Shown: piece by piece, positions 11,901-23,560 of the stretch
Numbering within the stretch: the stretch's first letter is position 1
Layout: every line of letters begins with the position of its first letter
Assembly (NCBI RefSeq): GCF_945859685.1
Contig: NC_079147.1
Location: forward strand, 135,060,645-135,124,644
Direction: 5' to 3'
DNA from: Eupeodes corollae
Lineage: Eukaryota; Arthropoda; Insecta; Diptera; Syrphidae
DNA: 64,000 nt
The notes under the pieces: generated by a model
Database searches by the model: none
Seen by the model: only the letters and a program-made list of their open reading frames with translations
Told to the model about the DNA's origin: nothing
Translations under genes and position numbers: made by a program

Positions 11901-12345
11901 TAAAGAAGTCTTGTTTTGGCTTAAAGAAACGCGATATCCGTTTTTTCTCAGATAGTCAGGCAGTTATTAAATCTCTTGACTCTGCAAATTCTATAACAGT
12001 CCCTAACTATCGATCATCTCTAATGGAGATGACACAACAGTTTAATATTTACCTTTGCTGGGTGCCAGACAATAGAAACATTCCACGAAATTGTTAGGCA
12101 AATGAACTCGCCAGGAATGGGTTGTAATAGCATTTCTTACACTTTTGGCTAAAACTGGCGTACAAATTCCCACATGTAAACTATTACTAATGCAAGACTC
12201 TATAAAGGAGACAAACATAAGGTGGAATAATAAACTTGCTTTAGTGTGTCGTACTCCATCATAACCTAACCCATCGAATTATAAAATTACGTTTTTTAAG
12301 CTATGGCCCGCTTTAGTATGGGTTAAACATATAACAATTGACAAT
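11901..12345 (+). pseudogene. right part of the split RNase H domain and ORF2 end
   Basis: Begins with the second copy of the 13-bp duplication (11,901-11,913). After a frameshift it reads KKRDIRFFSDSQAVIKSL, with the SDSQA catalytic-Asp motif of RNase H, then WVPDNRNIP (usually WVPGHxGIxGNE) and ANELARNG. RWNNKLALVC follows as in the region downstream of RNase H in I/R1/LOA elements. GHxGI has become DNRNI and a stop replaces part of GNE, so catalysis is lost. Together with 9,960-10,074 it is one old element. Confidence 0.65.
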
Positions 12346-13944
12346 GATTACGACATTAAGATATTTCGAATAAATCTGAAAATAGTTTAAGATCATCTTT
12401 ATTTTATTGAACAAAACTTATTTGATACATGTTTGCAGAAGTTATGATGTTTGGGATATCAAACATTTTAATTTATGTGTACCTATGAACGATGACAGTC
12501 TGATTGAAGTCAACCTATAATAATTGAAAACTAGGCTTGTTATTTTAAAGTAAAACAAAATCACTTATCTTACATACCTAATCATATTTCCAACTTATTG
12601 TGTTAGTTGAATTTTATTTTCGAAACGATTTTATTTTTTTTTTTCTATTTTAAGATTAAAAAAAAACAAATACAGGAAACATCAAATAACACTTCAATAC
12701 CCCCTTACCATTTACTTTTAAAAAGCCCCAAACCATAAAGCAGCCAAACGAATCTTGATTGCTCTTAAAAATACCATTCATTTTGTTACATTCCCTTGCA
12801 CATTTTTCCAAATCAAATGAAAGAAAATAGATCGTTGTCTCTCTCTGTCTATCTCTTTACGAAACCCGTTTACAATGTTAAAAAGGCCTTTTAAATCAAC
12901 CTATATGTATACCAAAATGAATCCCTAAAAAACCTATATGAGTATGGTCTGTTCGACCTCCACCTCCTCCCCTGCTATAGAACACAAAACAGTACCAAAA
13001 ATGTCCTTTGACACTAAGTAAAAAAGGGAGACACAAAAAATACAAAAGCCGAAGAAATAACAATAAAAAGTGAAAATGAGATCTACAGCTTGACAAAAGA
13101 CAAACACAAACAACCAATAATAAATCAAAGGACAACCAGTGCCACCCAACACAGAAAGAACTAACCAAGGATCTAAAAAAACTCAGCCCCTTTGCTTTCA
13201 ACTTCTAAACGTCTACATAACATAACAGAGTAGCGAATATACCAAAAGCCAGTTAAGGAAAAAAAAATGGTTGCGGTTGAAGTGTTTGGTTTCCAGATAT
13301 GAGATACTGAGCAAAAACACGTTCTAACTTCTAACCAGAAATTGAGTTTTTCTTTCCGTAACAATTTTTTTTTATTTCTGGCTTTTTTATTTAGATCCGT
13401 AAAAAAGTTCTTTCCTACAAAAAAGGAAGGACATAAACATCGTTCTTATAACACAAACCAAGAATACAAAACCTAGAAGTAGGTAGTATTATTAAAGGAA
13501 TGTTAGAAAAGAAATAAATGAAAGTACCTACTTTCAGCTCATACCTTCTTCTTGGTAAGCACCGCGGAATGCTGAATTATGTCTTTTTTTTGGAAAAGAA
13601 TTCTTTATACATACTCACTGGGACTTTCTTCTGTGAATTCAAAAAAGATTAAAAATACGATCTTGTGATACGCCTACATCAATTTTTCCTCAAAATCTGA
13701 GAACAAGGATTATAAGAAAAATTACACAGCATTAGGTAATTACCTACTATTTCACTGATGGCGGCCGGTGGTGGCGTGAACACGTTTCTTAGATGAATTA
13801 TGTACGATAAAATATAAATAAAAATATATAATTAATTTGTTCATACATAATCAAAATATAAAATCAATTGAAATGAAAATACAGTAATAGTTTATTTTTC
13901 AAAGAAGCTCTATTTTATTGAAAATCAAAATCAGTACAATTTAA
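12346..13944. other. no recognised gene; contains a GC-rich core shared with 1.67 kb
   Basis: AT-rich and stop-filled. GCGGCCGGTGGTGGCGTG at 13,761-13,778 differs at two of 18 positions from 1,670-1,687. Open frames on the minus strand at 12,896-13,201 are low-complexity and not supported. Confidence 0.4.
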
Positions 13945-15350
13945 AATTAAGTTTCATTTTTCGCATAATAAATTCTGTGTACGTCTTCTCGAAACAAAGC
14001 GAAAACAAAGGAGCATACAAACTTATTGAAGACAACAAAAATGGGCATTTGAGATGATATGATAAAATATCACTTATAAACAGCAAAGAAAATATCTTAC
14101 GTCTATTTTCAAGTGATCGAATAGCTTAAAGTTGGCATCTAGTTTTGTATGATGGAGTTTCGATGTTTCACCGAAATTTTTGAGTAGTGAATTCTGTAAA
14201 CTATTTTTGGACCATTTCAATTCTCTTAAATTGAATGTTATAAAAAGGGTTCCAGATTCCACAACAGCATTCCAAGATCTGTTTTACATAAAATGTAAAA
14301 AGCGGTTAGAGAGTAAAAGGGTCTTTAAAGTCTATTCTATTACGTTTGATAAAACTGAGCATGGAATTTGCTTTGGATACAATAACCTTAACAAAGTTAA
14401 GTTTAGGGTCAAAACCTACACCAAGATCTTTCTTCTCACTTACTGCTTCCAGAACTTGATTCTTAATTTCGTATTCAAAGATGATTTCAGAAAAATTACG
14501 GCGAAAAGAAAAACATTGAAATGTAGCAACATTTAAATATAATTGGTTTTCCGTGCACCATTGGGATAATTTCGAAATATAGGCTTGTAGGAGATGACAG
14601 TCATTAATAGATTTTATGAAACGATAAAAGTTCAAGTCATCGGAGAAAAGAAGTTGACTTAAATTGAGCAAAATACTAGATAATCATTTATAAAAATTAG
14701 GATAAGAAGGGGTCCACGATGGCTTCCTTGGGGCACACCAGATGAAACCAAAAATGGTTTTGAGAGAATTTCGTCGATGCAAACAAATTGATCTTGGCCC
14801 CTAAGATAAGATTCCAACTATTTCAAAAACTAAGAATGAAAACTAAAATTTTTTAATTTCTTCATTAAAAATAGAGCGACTTTTTTATTAAATGGCTTTG
14901 AAAAATCGATATAAATTACATCAATTTGATATCCTTCTTCGAGATTATTTAAAATAAAATTAGAGAAAATAGAAAGATTGGTCGTTGATGATCTTCCTGC
15001 AACGAAACCATGTTGTAGCGGTTAAATGTGTTCCTTAACTAAAAATGTTAATTTTCTTATTTACCAATTTCTCGAAAAGTTTTGGAATACACGACAATTT
15101 ACAAATCGGACTGTTGTTGGATATTTGTTGTTTCGGACCTGATTTGTGAATAGGGTTTAAAAATGATTTCTTCCATGCTGGAAGAAACTCGCCATTCTTA
15201 AAAGAGCTATTAAAATTACGAAAAGCGGTTCAGCCAGAGAAACAGCACATTTTTTAAGAACAATAGGTGGAATTTCGTCTGCATCTGGTTTATTGTCATC
15301 ATTTAAGCTCAAGAGACCATCTTCAATTTCTGAATTATTTAATTTAATTG
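13945..15350 (-). pseudogene. Jockey-like reverse transcriptase remnant
   Basis: Minus-strand translation gives RT blocks in order: LLSLNDDNKPDADEIPPIVL (about 15,310-15,250), NPIHKSGP (about 15,150), GVPQGSHRGPLLI (about 14,750-14,705), LLFSDDLNFYRFIKS (about 14,655-14,610), LSQWCTENQLYLNV (about 14,560), KDLGVGFDPKLNF (about 14,430) and a tail GIWNPFYNIQFKRIEMVQK (about 14,265-14,205). These match Jockey/CR1-type ORF2 RT, where the active site is usually FADD; here it is FSDD. Many stops and frameshifts and no endonuclease part. The 3' limit is set by loss of similarity near 13,945. Confidence 0.75.
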
Positions 15351-15529
15351 TTTAAAAATGTTTAAGACTGAAATGTGGCACGCATTATAAAACTGAAGAC
15401 GAGTGTATTTGTTACTTAATTTACATATAGCTGGCTAACCTAGTTATCGTTTCTTTTAAGTATGCGATTTTAAATGTATGTATTCAGTGATCCTCTATCT
15501 ATCCTCTTTTCATCCAATATAATAATTTA

Positions 15530-16800
15530 CTTTCTTATGTATTTACTAGGGCTTCACCTAACAAACTTCTTTATATAGCTCGGTCCCTAGTTAAATTTCG
15601 CCAGTTGCGCACTATAAGTTGGGTGACGTCACTTTCCACTTCTGTGCGCCACGTGATCAGGGATCTCCATTTATAGCGTTGTCCTGTGAGCGTGGATTTG
15701 AAGAATTTCCGGGCCTTCCATCTCACTAGTTAGACTTTTAACCTTCTGGGTAAGTCTAAGAAATTGACTTTTATGTATACGGAACCGTAGTTCATGAGAT
15801 CAATTTTCTCTTGAAACAACCTAAAAGGCTTTCATCCACTTACTCCGATCCATTGAACTCACGTTAAGTTCTTCCTAGTATGTCCATGTTATCAGCATGT
15901 GCCAGTAATTGGAGAGACTTTTGAAAGATGGTGCCTCTAGTATTGACGTATGATTCCTGCGCTATTTTTTCAACACTGTTAACGAAATCGCATGACAGCG
16001 CATCACCTTATCTATATCCTTTTTCCCATCGAAAGGTTCGGTTGTGTTGTTTTCAAACTTTATGGAGTGCGAATTATCCGTTGTCAATCTGCACCAACTG
16101 ACAAGTTTGGCAGCGATGCCAAATCTAGACATGACTCATTACACTTCGTTCCTTTAGATGTTGTCAAATGCGGCCTTGGCATAGATGAAGAGCTGGTGTT
16201 GGTTTGATGTTCTTCGGCTTTATCCAGGATCTGCCATAATTTTAATATGTGATCGATTGTGCTTCTAACAAAATTATCTCCAACTGCTATGAAGAGCTCG
16301 GCATTCAAGCCTTCTATCTGTTAGATTTCAGCTCATAGATATGGCAGTTTTTACTTCGTCTAAATCGGGAAAAATTGATTGTTGACTTTAGTCGTCTATA
16401 TTGAATGGAACATCCTGCCTGACAGTTGGATTCGTTTCATCGTTGCCGTTATACAGTCTGCAGAAGTGGTTCTTCCATATCCTCTGCATTTACTGTGGTT
16501 CAGTTTTGATTTTTCCATTTTCTTCTTTGCAGTCTTCGGCTGGAAGTTTATGTACTTTTGAATTTCGTTTCACCTGCTCGTTAAGCTTTCGAGGCCGTGA
16601 GCAGCCTGCCGACATTCCCCATCAAACCAGGGGTTTCTTGTTGGTGGCTGTTTGAAAGTAAGCACGTCAGTGGCGGCTTCTATAATTGCGTCTTAAAAAT
16701 GTTGCTAAAGTTCTTGAAACATTGTGTTGACGGCAGAGAACTTCGGAAGAAGTTACTTGTGACTCGTCGGAGAAGGATTTGGCGATTTTAACTCTAAAAT
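15530..16800 (-). mobile_element. RTE-like retrotransposon remnant, internally deleted
   Basis: Same family as 10,075-11,900, in reverse. From the 5' side it has a linker with EQVKRNSKVHK and EENGKIKTEPQ (about 16,580-16,490), a decayed RT start (FPDLDEVKTAIS, about 16,370), GLNAELF (about 16,310), then TEPFDGKKDIDK (about 16,035) and an altered active site ADNMDI (about 15,900; normally ADDID). A deletion joins this to ESLLGCFKRK (about 15,830) and the end, with WRAQKWKVTSPNL (about 15,640). Both the RT middle and the catalytic Asp pair are damaged. Confidence 0.75.
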
Positions 16801-19160
16801 ATTTATTTTGAAGAAAATGCATTTTGGTTAACCTTTAAAGAAAAACTAAACCTTACAATTTTGTATACAATTTTTAAGAATTTACACAAAGAAATGGGTC
16901 TTATAATTTAAATAACCTACTGTATAAGGTACGCCTTAAACCTATTAAATAGTGAAAATATTTGTTTGGTCCTTCTTTATGAGGGTTGATCGTTCCATGC
17001 TGATATTTCAGACCTTTATTCTTTGAGTATACAAAATTAAAATATATTAACTATCCAAAAGTAATGCTTCCATTCCAGGCGTATGCCCTTGCCTCAAACA
17101 CATTTGTCACCCCTATACCAAACCTATTATAATAGCGTAGCTGGTAATGGGAAAAAGTTGAAATTTGTCTTCTATGCGAAAATTTTCAAGGTTTACAAAG
17201 CTTATGAAATTACATCCTTACATTTTTGTTTTTAATTAATTAAAGACATTTCCGATACGAAAGTTAATTTACTTAAACAACAATGGCTGATATACTTGAT
17301 AATTGGAAATTCGTTTCAAAAAATTCTAATAATTGTATATTCAATACGAAACCAATAAATTCTCATTTGTATTTGCCTTAAGACTGACTTAATTAAAATT
17401 ATGAGATAGCTAATATAAATATAAGCAAGGCAGGGTGTATTATGTTAATACATTCCCCTATAAAGAAAAGCCACCATAATGATCTTCTAGAGCGTAAAAA
17501 TCATAACTATGTACAGATAGGTGGGTAGGTATAAAATTTAAAAATAATGTTGTGAGCATATATTTTATTAAAGACATCGTCTTCACAACGGCAACGGCAG
17601 GCATGAAGGAAAGCTTCTAAAATCCATTTAAGATTCCTTAACCGCAACCCTATTTCATCTCAATTTTCCTGTCCCATTATAAATTTGTCTTTTCGTTTCC
17701 TCCATTTTTTTTTAATATTTCTCCTCGTTACCGCACGAGTTACTCTACAAAAACGATTCAGGTGTCGCAAGGCAGAATAATTTTCTACAAGCAAATAAAA
17801 CAAAAGACATTAAATACGGTAAAAAAAAGAAAAACAGGAAAACACATCCAAGCCGCCATTACAAATATAAGAAAGCCGCAAAAGGTGAATGGATAGCAAC
17901 GGAACGGTTTTGAGCAGAGCAGAGTAGGTACGGTACATATAAAATTGTAAAATGGTATGGTTTTGGGGTATTTTGAGCAGAAGGCTTTTCTTTTCTTTTC
18001 AGAACGGCAAAAATATTCTAAGGAAATAAGTGTGTTGGAAAATTTATTTCATCAATTTGTGAGTAAATTGCTTGGAGGATTGAATCACCACTGGTTTTCA
18101 GCTTTTTTTCAGTTTTTATTTTATTTTTAAATCGATTATATCTTGTTGTTTCTTTTTATTTGCTTTGCATCAAGGATACTTGGTCTTATACCTACTACGA
18201 GTATATTCTGTTTTCCCTTTTTTTGTATCTATGTATCACCACCGTTTCTGAAATTCAAAACCAAAAGATTTCTCAAGAACCTCAATAGCTGTAAGGTATC
18301 TTCCCACCTTCTTCGGCTTATAAGTTTTTATTTTTATTTTTGCACATTTTGCGATTTTACTTTTCAGTTGGGAGTTAAATCTGCTTTTAAACATTGAACA
18401 GATTTATGTTTGTAGGTGTGTATATATGTACGACATGGTACAGGTACCAAGCAACTTTAAGTATATAGAAGATGGATATTATGTACTTGCATATATACAG
18501 ATACAGTTTTATACACAGTGAAGTTTAAGGCAACGGATAATTTCTCGAAGTCGTACAGACTGACGTTATCGAAGAGGCCTCAGGGAGCAATAGTTATCTG
18601 GTTGAGTTAATGTTAAAGGGAGGATTTCATTCTTGTTTACTTGGATACGTTAAAAATAAAAACAAAAAAAAGGACCTTAGAAAGAAGGTAACTGTTCATT
18701 ATTCTGTGCCAAATTTATTATCCATGGGATGCAAGAGTTTTAAGTAGATATCTCGAAGCTATATCACTTTTTATTTGGATGCGAAGTTTTTCAAATTTAA
18801 AATTTGTTGTACCCAAAACAAAAAAAAAACAACAGCAAAAATGTATTAAAATATTTGAGACAAAAAAAGTTTCTGCCCTGTATATTAAATATTTACAATA
18901 ACAAGAAGAAAAGAAGGTAAATTGTTGTTTTTTAGACTTTACTGTAGTACTATGTTTTTACAGTAATGTAATTTAACGACCGTTAGTCTTTAAGATAAGA
19001 TACGGGATTATACGTCCTGTTATTTATTTATTTATTGTATTCCTTTCGATAATCATCGACAAAAGTAAAATAGATATAAAAATATGGTATAGTTTTCTTG
19101 AACGAAGAAATGTTTTTTAGAAAGCAGCCTTAGAAACAAAAAATGTACTACAAAGTAAGG
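16801..19160. other. no recognised gene; intron-like AT-rich DNA
   Basis: No motif or supported open frame. An 84-codon frame at 18,143-18,397 is Phe/Leu/Ser-rich from T-rich DNA and is not taken as coding. Confidence 0.45.
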
Positions 19161-19345
19161 TAAATTAAGTGCCGCAACAGTCTGCTGAGTATATTCCTGG
19201 CTTACGACTCTCAACCATTCTTGTGTGCGAAAACCTACAGTTTTGTTACCGAATCCGGTCCGGTCGGATAATTTGTGAAAGCACTCTTCGGTAGTTTTTC
19301 AATTTTTCGCCAAAGCCAGTATCCGCATGGAAAAAAAAACTTTAG
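19161..19345 (-). mobile_element. tRNA-derived SINE copy, body only
   Basis: The minus strand reads GAGTGCTTTCACAAATTA, ACAAAACTGTAGG, CACACAAGAATGGTTGAGAG and GACTGTTGCGGCAC in the same order as the other SINE copies. The tRNA-like head is missing. It is among the more diverged copies. Confidence 0.65.
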
Positions 19346-22061
19346 GTCCCACAGGTAGGGCATTACCGATACCATTAAGGTCATATAATTTTTGTTAATA
19401 TTAGTCTAAGTGTAATTATCAAAACAAAAATGCACACAAAAGGAACTGCCGGATTCACATGAAAAGCTTGCCCGGTTTTTCGAATCTTAGTCAATTCATC
19501 AGACAGAAGACAGCGGGTTGAAAAATGTTATTTTATGTGTTTTTTAACTGTATTTTATTTATACAAATCTTTTTAACTTCTTGCACATTTTTTTAAGTTG
19601 TTAGAGTCCACAAATTTTACTTTGGCCTTACTTCTTAAGGCCACAAAACATAGATTGTCGAACTACGCTAATATAACATAGACAATTCAACAAACAAAAA
19701 AATCAAAAATGAACAAGATCTTCTATCATTCTGTTAACACGGCTTCTTTTCTAAATGTTACATAATTTATTTATTTATAATGGAGGAAATTACATTTAAC
19801 ATTAACATTTAACATAATGTAAGAAGAACAATAATAAGTGAAAGTATGACCTTTTATCAGTCGCTTCTACGTATAAAGTGGTCTTTTGTTAGAAGCAATG
19901 ACAAACAGTTCGATGCCTATACTACAGAAAATCGTCATATTGTGTTATCAATTGTCATACATAAATACACAATTTACCATCATTATTATTTCAGTAATTC
20001 CGAAATTATCTTTAAGGTAATTATTATATTTGACTATGAATAATGTCACAAATATTTTAAAGCTGTAATGTATGATAAAGTTCAATTAGTTACTTTTCTC
20101 CGAAGTAAGCTACAATGTTAATGAAAAGGTAAAACATTTGTCTTTTTTTGTAACTGTTGCCATTAACAAAGAGAGAACTAGCTTTTTTCGTTCAGTTCGT
20201 TTCAACAAAATATCAACCTTTTGGCCACAGTGGACAGGTGACACCATCCCCCATAGAAAGAATTGATTGCGTTATGAACTTTTTATAGCACCTATGGACT
20301 CCTTATAGCAGGTATGGATTTTTCCAAACTACTTTATGGGAAAGTGACCGCCTGAATACAATGGGTGAAGATTAGAAACCCTTGAAGCAGAAACTTTGAT
20401 TAAAAACGCCAATTTTGAAGCAAAGAACGACCACAAAAGTGAAGTGCTGTGTTTTGTTTTCGTACTTTTCAATTTCGACAGAACCAAACCTTCAGCTTCA
20501 TCTTGAGCTTCACCATTGAAAGCAGCCACTAAAGGCCCTTTTTCTCTGAGTCAAACTTGGTCATATATCCGATATGAGTCTTTTTAAAATGATGTCTGTA
20601 GTTTAAGATTGTCTACCTATATAATTTTTTTCATTTTTAGTTTAAAAATATTTTTGGTACCTATGTAGTTACTTAGAGCTTATTAATAAACGTTTTACAA
20701 TTTCAATTCCGTAAAAAACTTATCATCCATTTTCAAGATATCGAATTTCGAAAAAAAATTCAATATTTTTTTTAAAAACAAAAATTAAAACAATGACACT
20801 TTTGATTATCAAATATTATTGAAACATTATAAGAACTCCAGACAAAATTATTGAAATCAGTTGATTAGTTCTTGAGAAAACTTAAAAACAAAATATTGAG
20901 AGAAGCAAAATTAAAAAAAAATTAGCAGAAAATAAAAATAAGAACTACATCGGTTTACTTTTGAGAAAATTCGAATTTTCGATTTTTGATCAAACAAAAA
21001 TTGTATGGGGACTACTGTTAATTTAAAATTTAAAAAACTCTAACGCGAACCGGCTTAAAACCTTAATTTCCAGATTTGAAGTCAATATAACCATGCTTTA
21101 GGCTTCAGAAGACAGGAAGCAATCTGAGGACCCATATTTTTAGAATTCTCTGTTTCATGTTTGATTAAAATCTCGAGTTCGAAATTTAAATATTAAAAAT
21201 TTAATTAAAAATATTGGTGGCGACTGTTTTCGAAACCAGGAATCTTACACCCCAACATACACGGTTTTGAATTCTGGGTATATTGTCAGTTTTTCACCAC
21301 TAGCCAAAAATTGGATTTCTCATAAAACATCATATATTTATTCCATCAAATGCTTTTGAAGTTCTAAATCCATCGTTAATGAATAATGAGAATGAAAGAT
21401 GTTCAAAAACTATAATTTAAAAATTAGAAAAAAGAATTTTGCTAAGGGCCAGGGTGACTTGAGTCTTCATTGGCGTAGAGATTTCCAGTGTATACGGTTT
21501 TTTTTTATGACAGAAGTAGTTTCAAACCGAATTCATAATATTGTGCTAACCGGTTTGCAATCAAGACTTGTTTTTAAAAATCTTTGACGATGTTCAATTT
21601 AGTTTCGTCAAAAGTAACACTATAACAGTTCAGTCAGTAAGAAGGAGTTAACCAGTAGTAGTAGAGCTACTGTTAGTTAAATTTTGCCTATTAAAGTATC
21701 CTTAAAAGAAGTATTGCCGTTAAATAAACTTAAAATACAAGTGTTCGGGCGATCTTCAAATCCTTACGGGAACTTGTAAAGATGAGTCCGTCCAGACCAA
21801 AGAAAATTGTTTGAAACATTTCAGAAGTCTTATGCTCACTTTTTTTGAAACATTTTTAAACAATGTTTTCTAAAATGATGTGGACACACCTTAATATTTT
21901 TGCATATGTACTTTTTTTTGTATTTTTGACTTTAAACAATAAATGGATTTAATTTCGATACAAAATTTGAGATGGTTACGTACCAAAACCTGGAAACAAA
22001 TCTATGTATGTTGAGACGTACTAAATAGTAAAAATAAAACATCAAAATGTCAAAAACTCAC
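19346..22061. other. no recognised gene; likely first-intron sequence of the minus-strand gene
   Basis: AT-rich. A 66-codon minus-strand frame at 20,329-20,529 starts MAAFNGEAQDEAEGLVLSKL and is unusually hydrophilic for the region, but it has no splice or domain support. Confidence 0.4.
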
Positions 22062-22152
22062 CTGGCTTATATCCATCGGCGTGTTCATGCGATGAAATGT
22101 GTCGCAAACAAATCATAATGATGCAAAATATAATCGGAGAAGCAAACTCCAT
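22062..22152 (-). CDS. candidate first coding exon with signal peptide
   Basis: The minus strand has a good insect start context (AAAAACATGGAG) followed by 30 codons and a strong donor (CCAG|GTGAGTTTTTG). The peptide starts MEFASPIIFCIIMICLR: a short N region, an eleven-residue hydrophobic core and small/polar residues after it, which is a typical secretory signal peptide or signal anchor. Then comes a His-rich polar stretch (HISSHEHADGYKP). Upstream on the minus strand (22,153-22,390) lies AT-rich sequence suitable as 5' UTR. The exon leaves phase 1. The product should enter the secretory pathway, but I do not recognise it. The next exon may be 5,931-6,007. Confidence 0.5.
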
Positions 22153-22699
22153 GTTTTTGTTTTTGTTGTATTTTATCTTAAGCAAGGAAGGAGGTACACG
22201 CCGCAAGTTATGTACAGTAACAATTTTTTGAGAACTGAGAATTTAAAACCAAAAACAATAAGACAAAATTCACGCAATTAAAAATACAACCGAAAAAAAA
22301 CTAAAAGGTTAAAGAACTCGCACGCACACAGGTATCCCCGACGCACTTTTCTTTTCACAATAAATATCACAGAGCCGTACAAAATTTTGTCGATCAAAAG
22401 AAATAAAAGACAAAAATAAATAAACAAAAGATTTGTTGCTTTTAATAAAAAGGTTGGAGTTTTTGCTTTGAGTAAGCCCTTATTTTTTACGTTAATGCCA
22501 CAAACTGGAATGTGTCGGTTGGTGAATTAAAAAAAATCTCAGGAGCTTTATAATATTATGTTGGTTTATATGGGGGCAGGTATGATAGATATTTTAGTAT
22601 CTTATGTTATGTTAATGCGATTGCTTTGTTGTGTGGTGTTGTGTTCGCTTTTAAGGTACAAATTTCAGAATAACAACTTGGTAGCTGTCATTATTATCG

Positions 22700-23560
22700 G
22701 CACATTTTCTACAACCATGTACCGCTTTGGATGAATGGCTGCCACACATCACGTGCGTTATAATGTATATATAGTAACTTTTATGCGATTACACGTCATT
22801 TGCACGAGTCGTGGAGCAAAATATCTTTTTTTTTTTTTTTTTTAATTATGTATTTAATATAAGATTCATCCTTTATGTTTCCTGCATATGTTGAGCACTT
22901 TCATCGATCTGCAGCAGGGAAAAAGGTTGGTTAGTTGGTTCTACGGTTATAGAGGAAAGAGGCACATACCATCAGCGCGGCGCGGTGGTGTTGGCCTTTT
23001 GATTCAGAACAAGAATCCCGTCAGTCGTAACCCCAGTGGTATGCGGTTACTTTTTACGATAAATATATATTTTTCTCCATCCAAAAACCAAAACGTTGAC
23101 GACCTCAACAGGAAGGAAGCCAAGAGTCCTTTTTATGAATATACCTATAGGTACTATACCCACGACGATGATGAGAAGGCAGGGTGGGGCACAGCAGTGC
23201 GACGCAGTGCTGATGTTGCCTCTCTGCTAAGAGCTTGTGCTTCTGCTCTTGTTTGTACGATTGGATGTGTCTGTATACAGAGCCTCCTGCGAAGGAAGTG
23301 AGGTTTTATTGTTATCGCCGAGGAAATTGCTTCATTTGAATAGCAGGTCCTGTTCCGGCTTGTATTGCTGCTGCTGCTACTGCTGCTGCTGATGACAGTG
23401 GCAGCCCATATGATTATGTTTCGTCGAAGTAATGGAAGAGCAAAAAGAAATAAACTGAGTTAAATTCTGTAGCTGTGATGGACACGATTATGCGATATGT
23501 TCATCATCGTCACACCGCTCTCTACCATCCCCCGGTCTATTCTACATCAGGATCATCTGC
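22700..23560. other. less AT-rich region upstream of the minus-strand first exon
   Basis: Balanced composition suggests a promoter-proximal or conserved region. It contains an open frame of 137 codons on the plus strand (22,888-23,301, starting MLSTFIDLQQGKRLVSWFYG) with no recognisable domain and no splice signals, and a CTG repeat. The frame may be accidental; the position suits regulatory sequence for the gene starting at 22,152. Confidence 0.3.
23366..23391. repeat. CTG trinucleotide tract
   Basis: Imperfect (CTG)n run with one CTA interruption. It is not in a supported reading frame. Confidence 0.85.

Noticed and set aside
12896..13201. 101-codon minus-strand frame
   Set aside because: Leu/Phe/Ser/Cys-rich low-complexity translation of A-rich DNA, with an overlapping alternative frame and no domain.
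23366..23391. Poly-amino-acid tract from the CTG repeat
   Set aside because: The tract is not in a supported reading frame.
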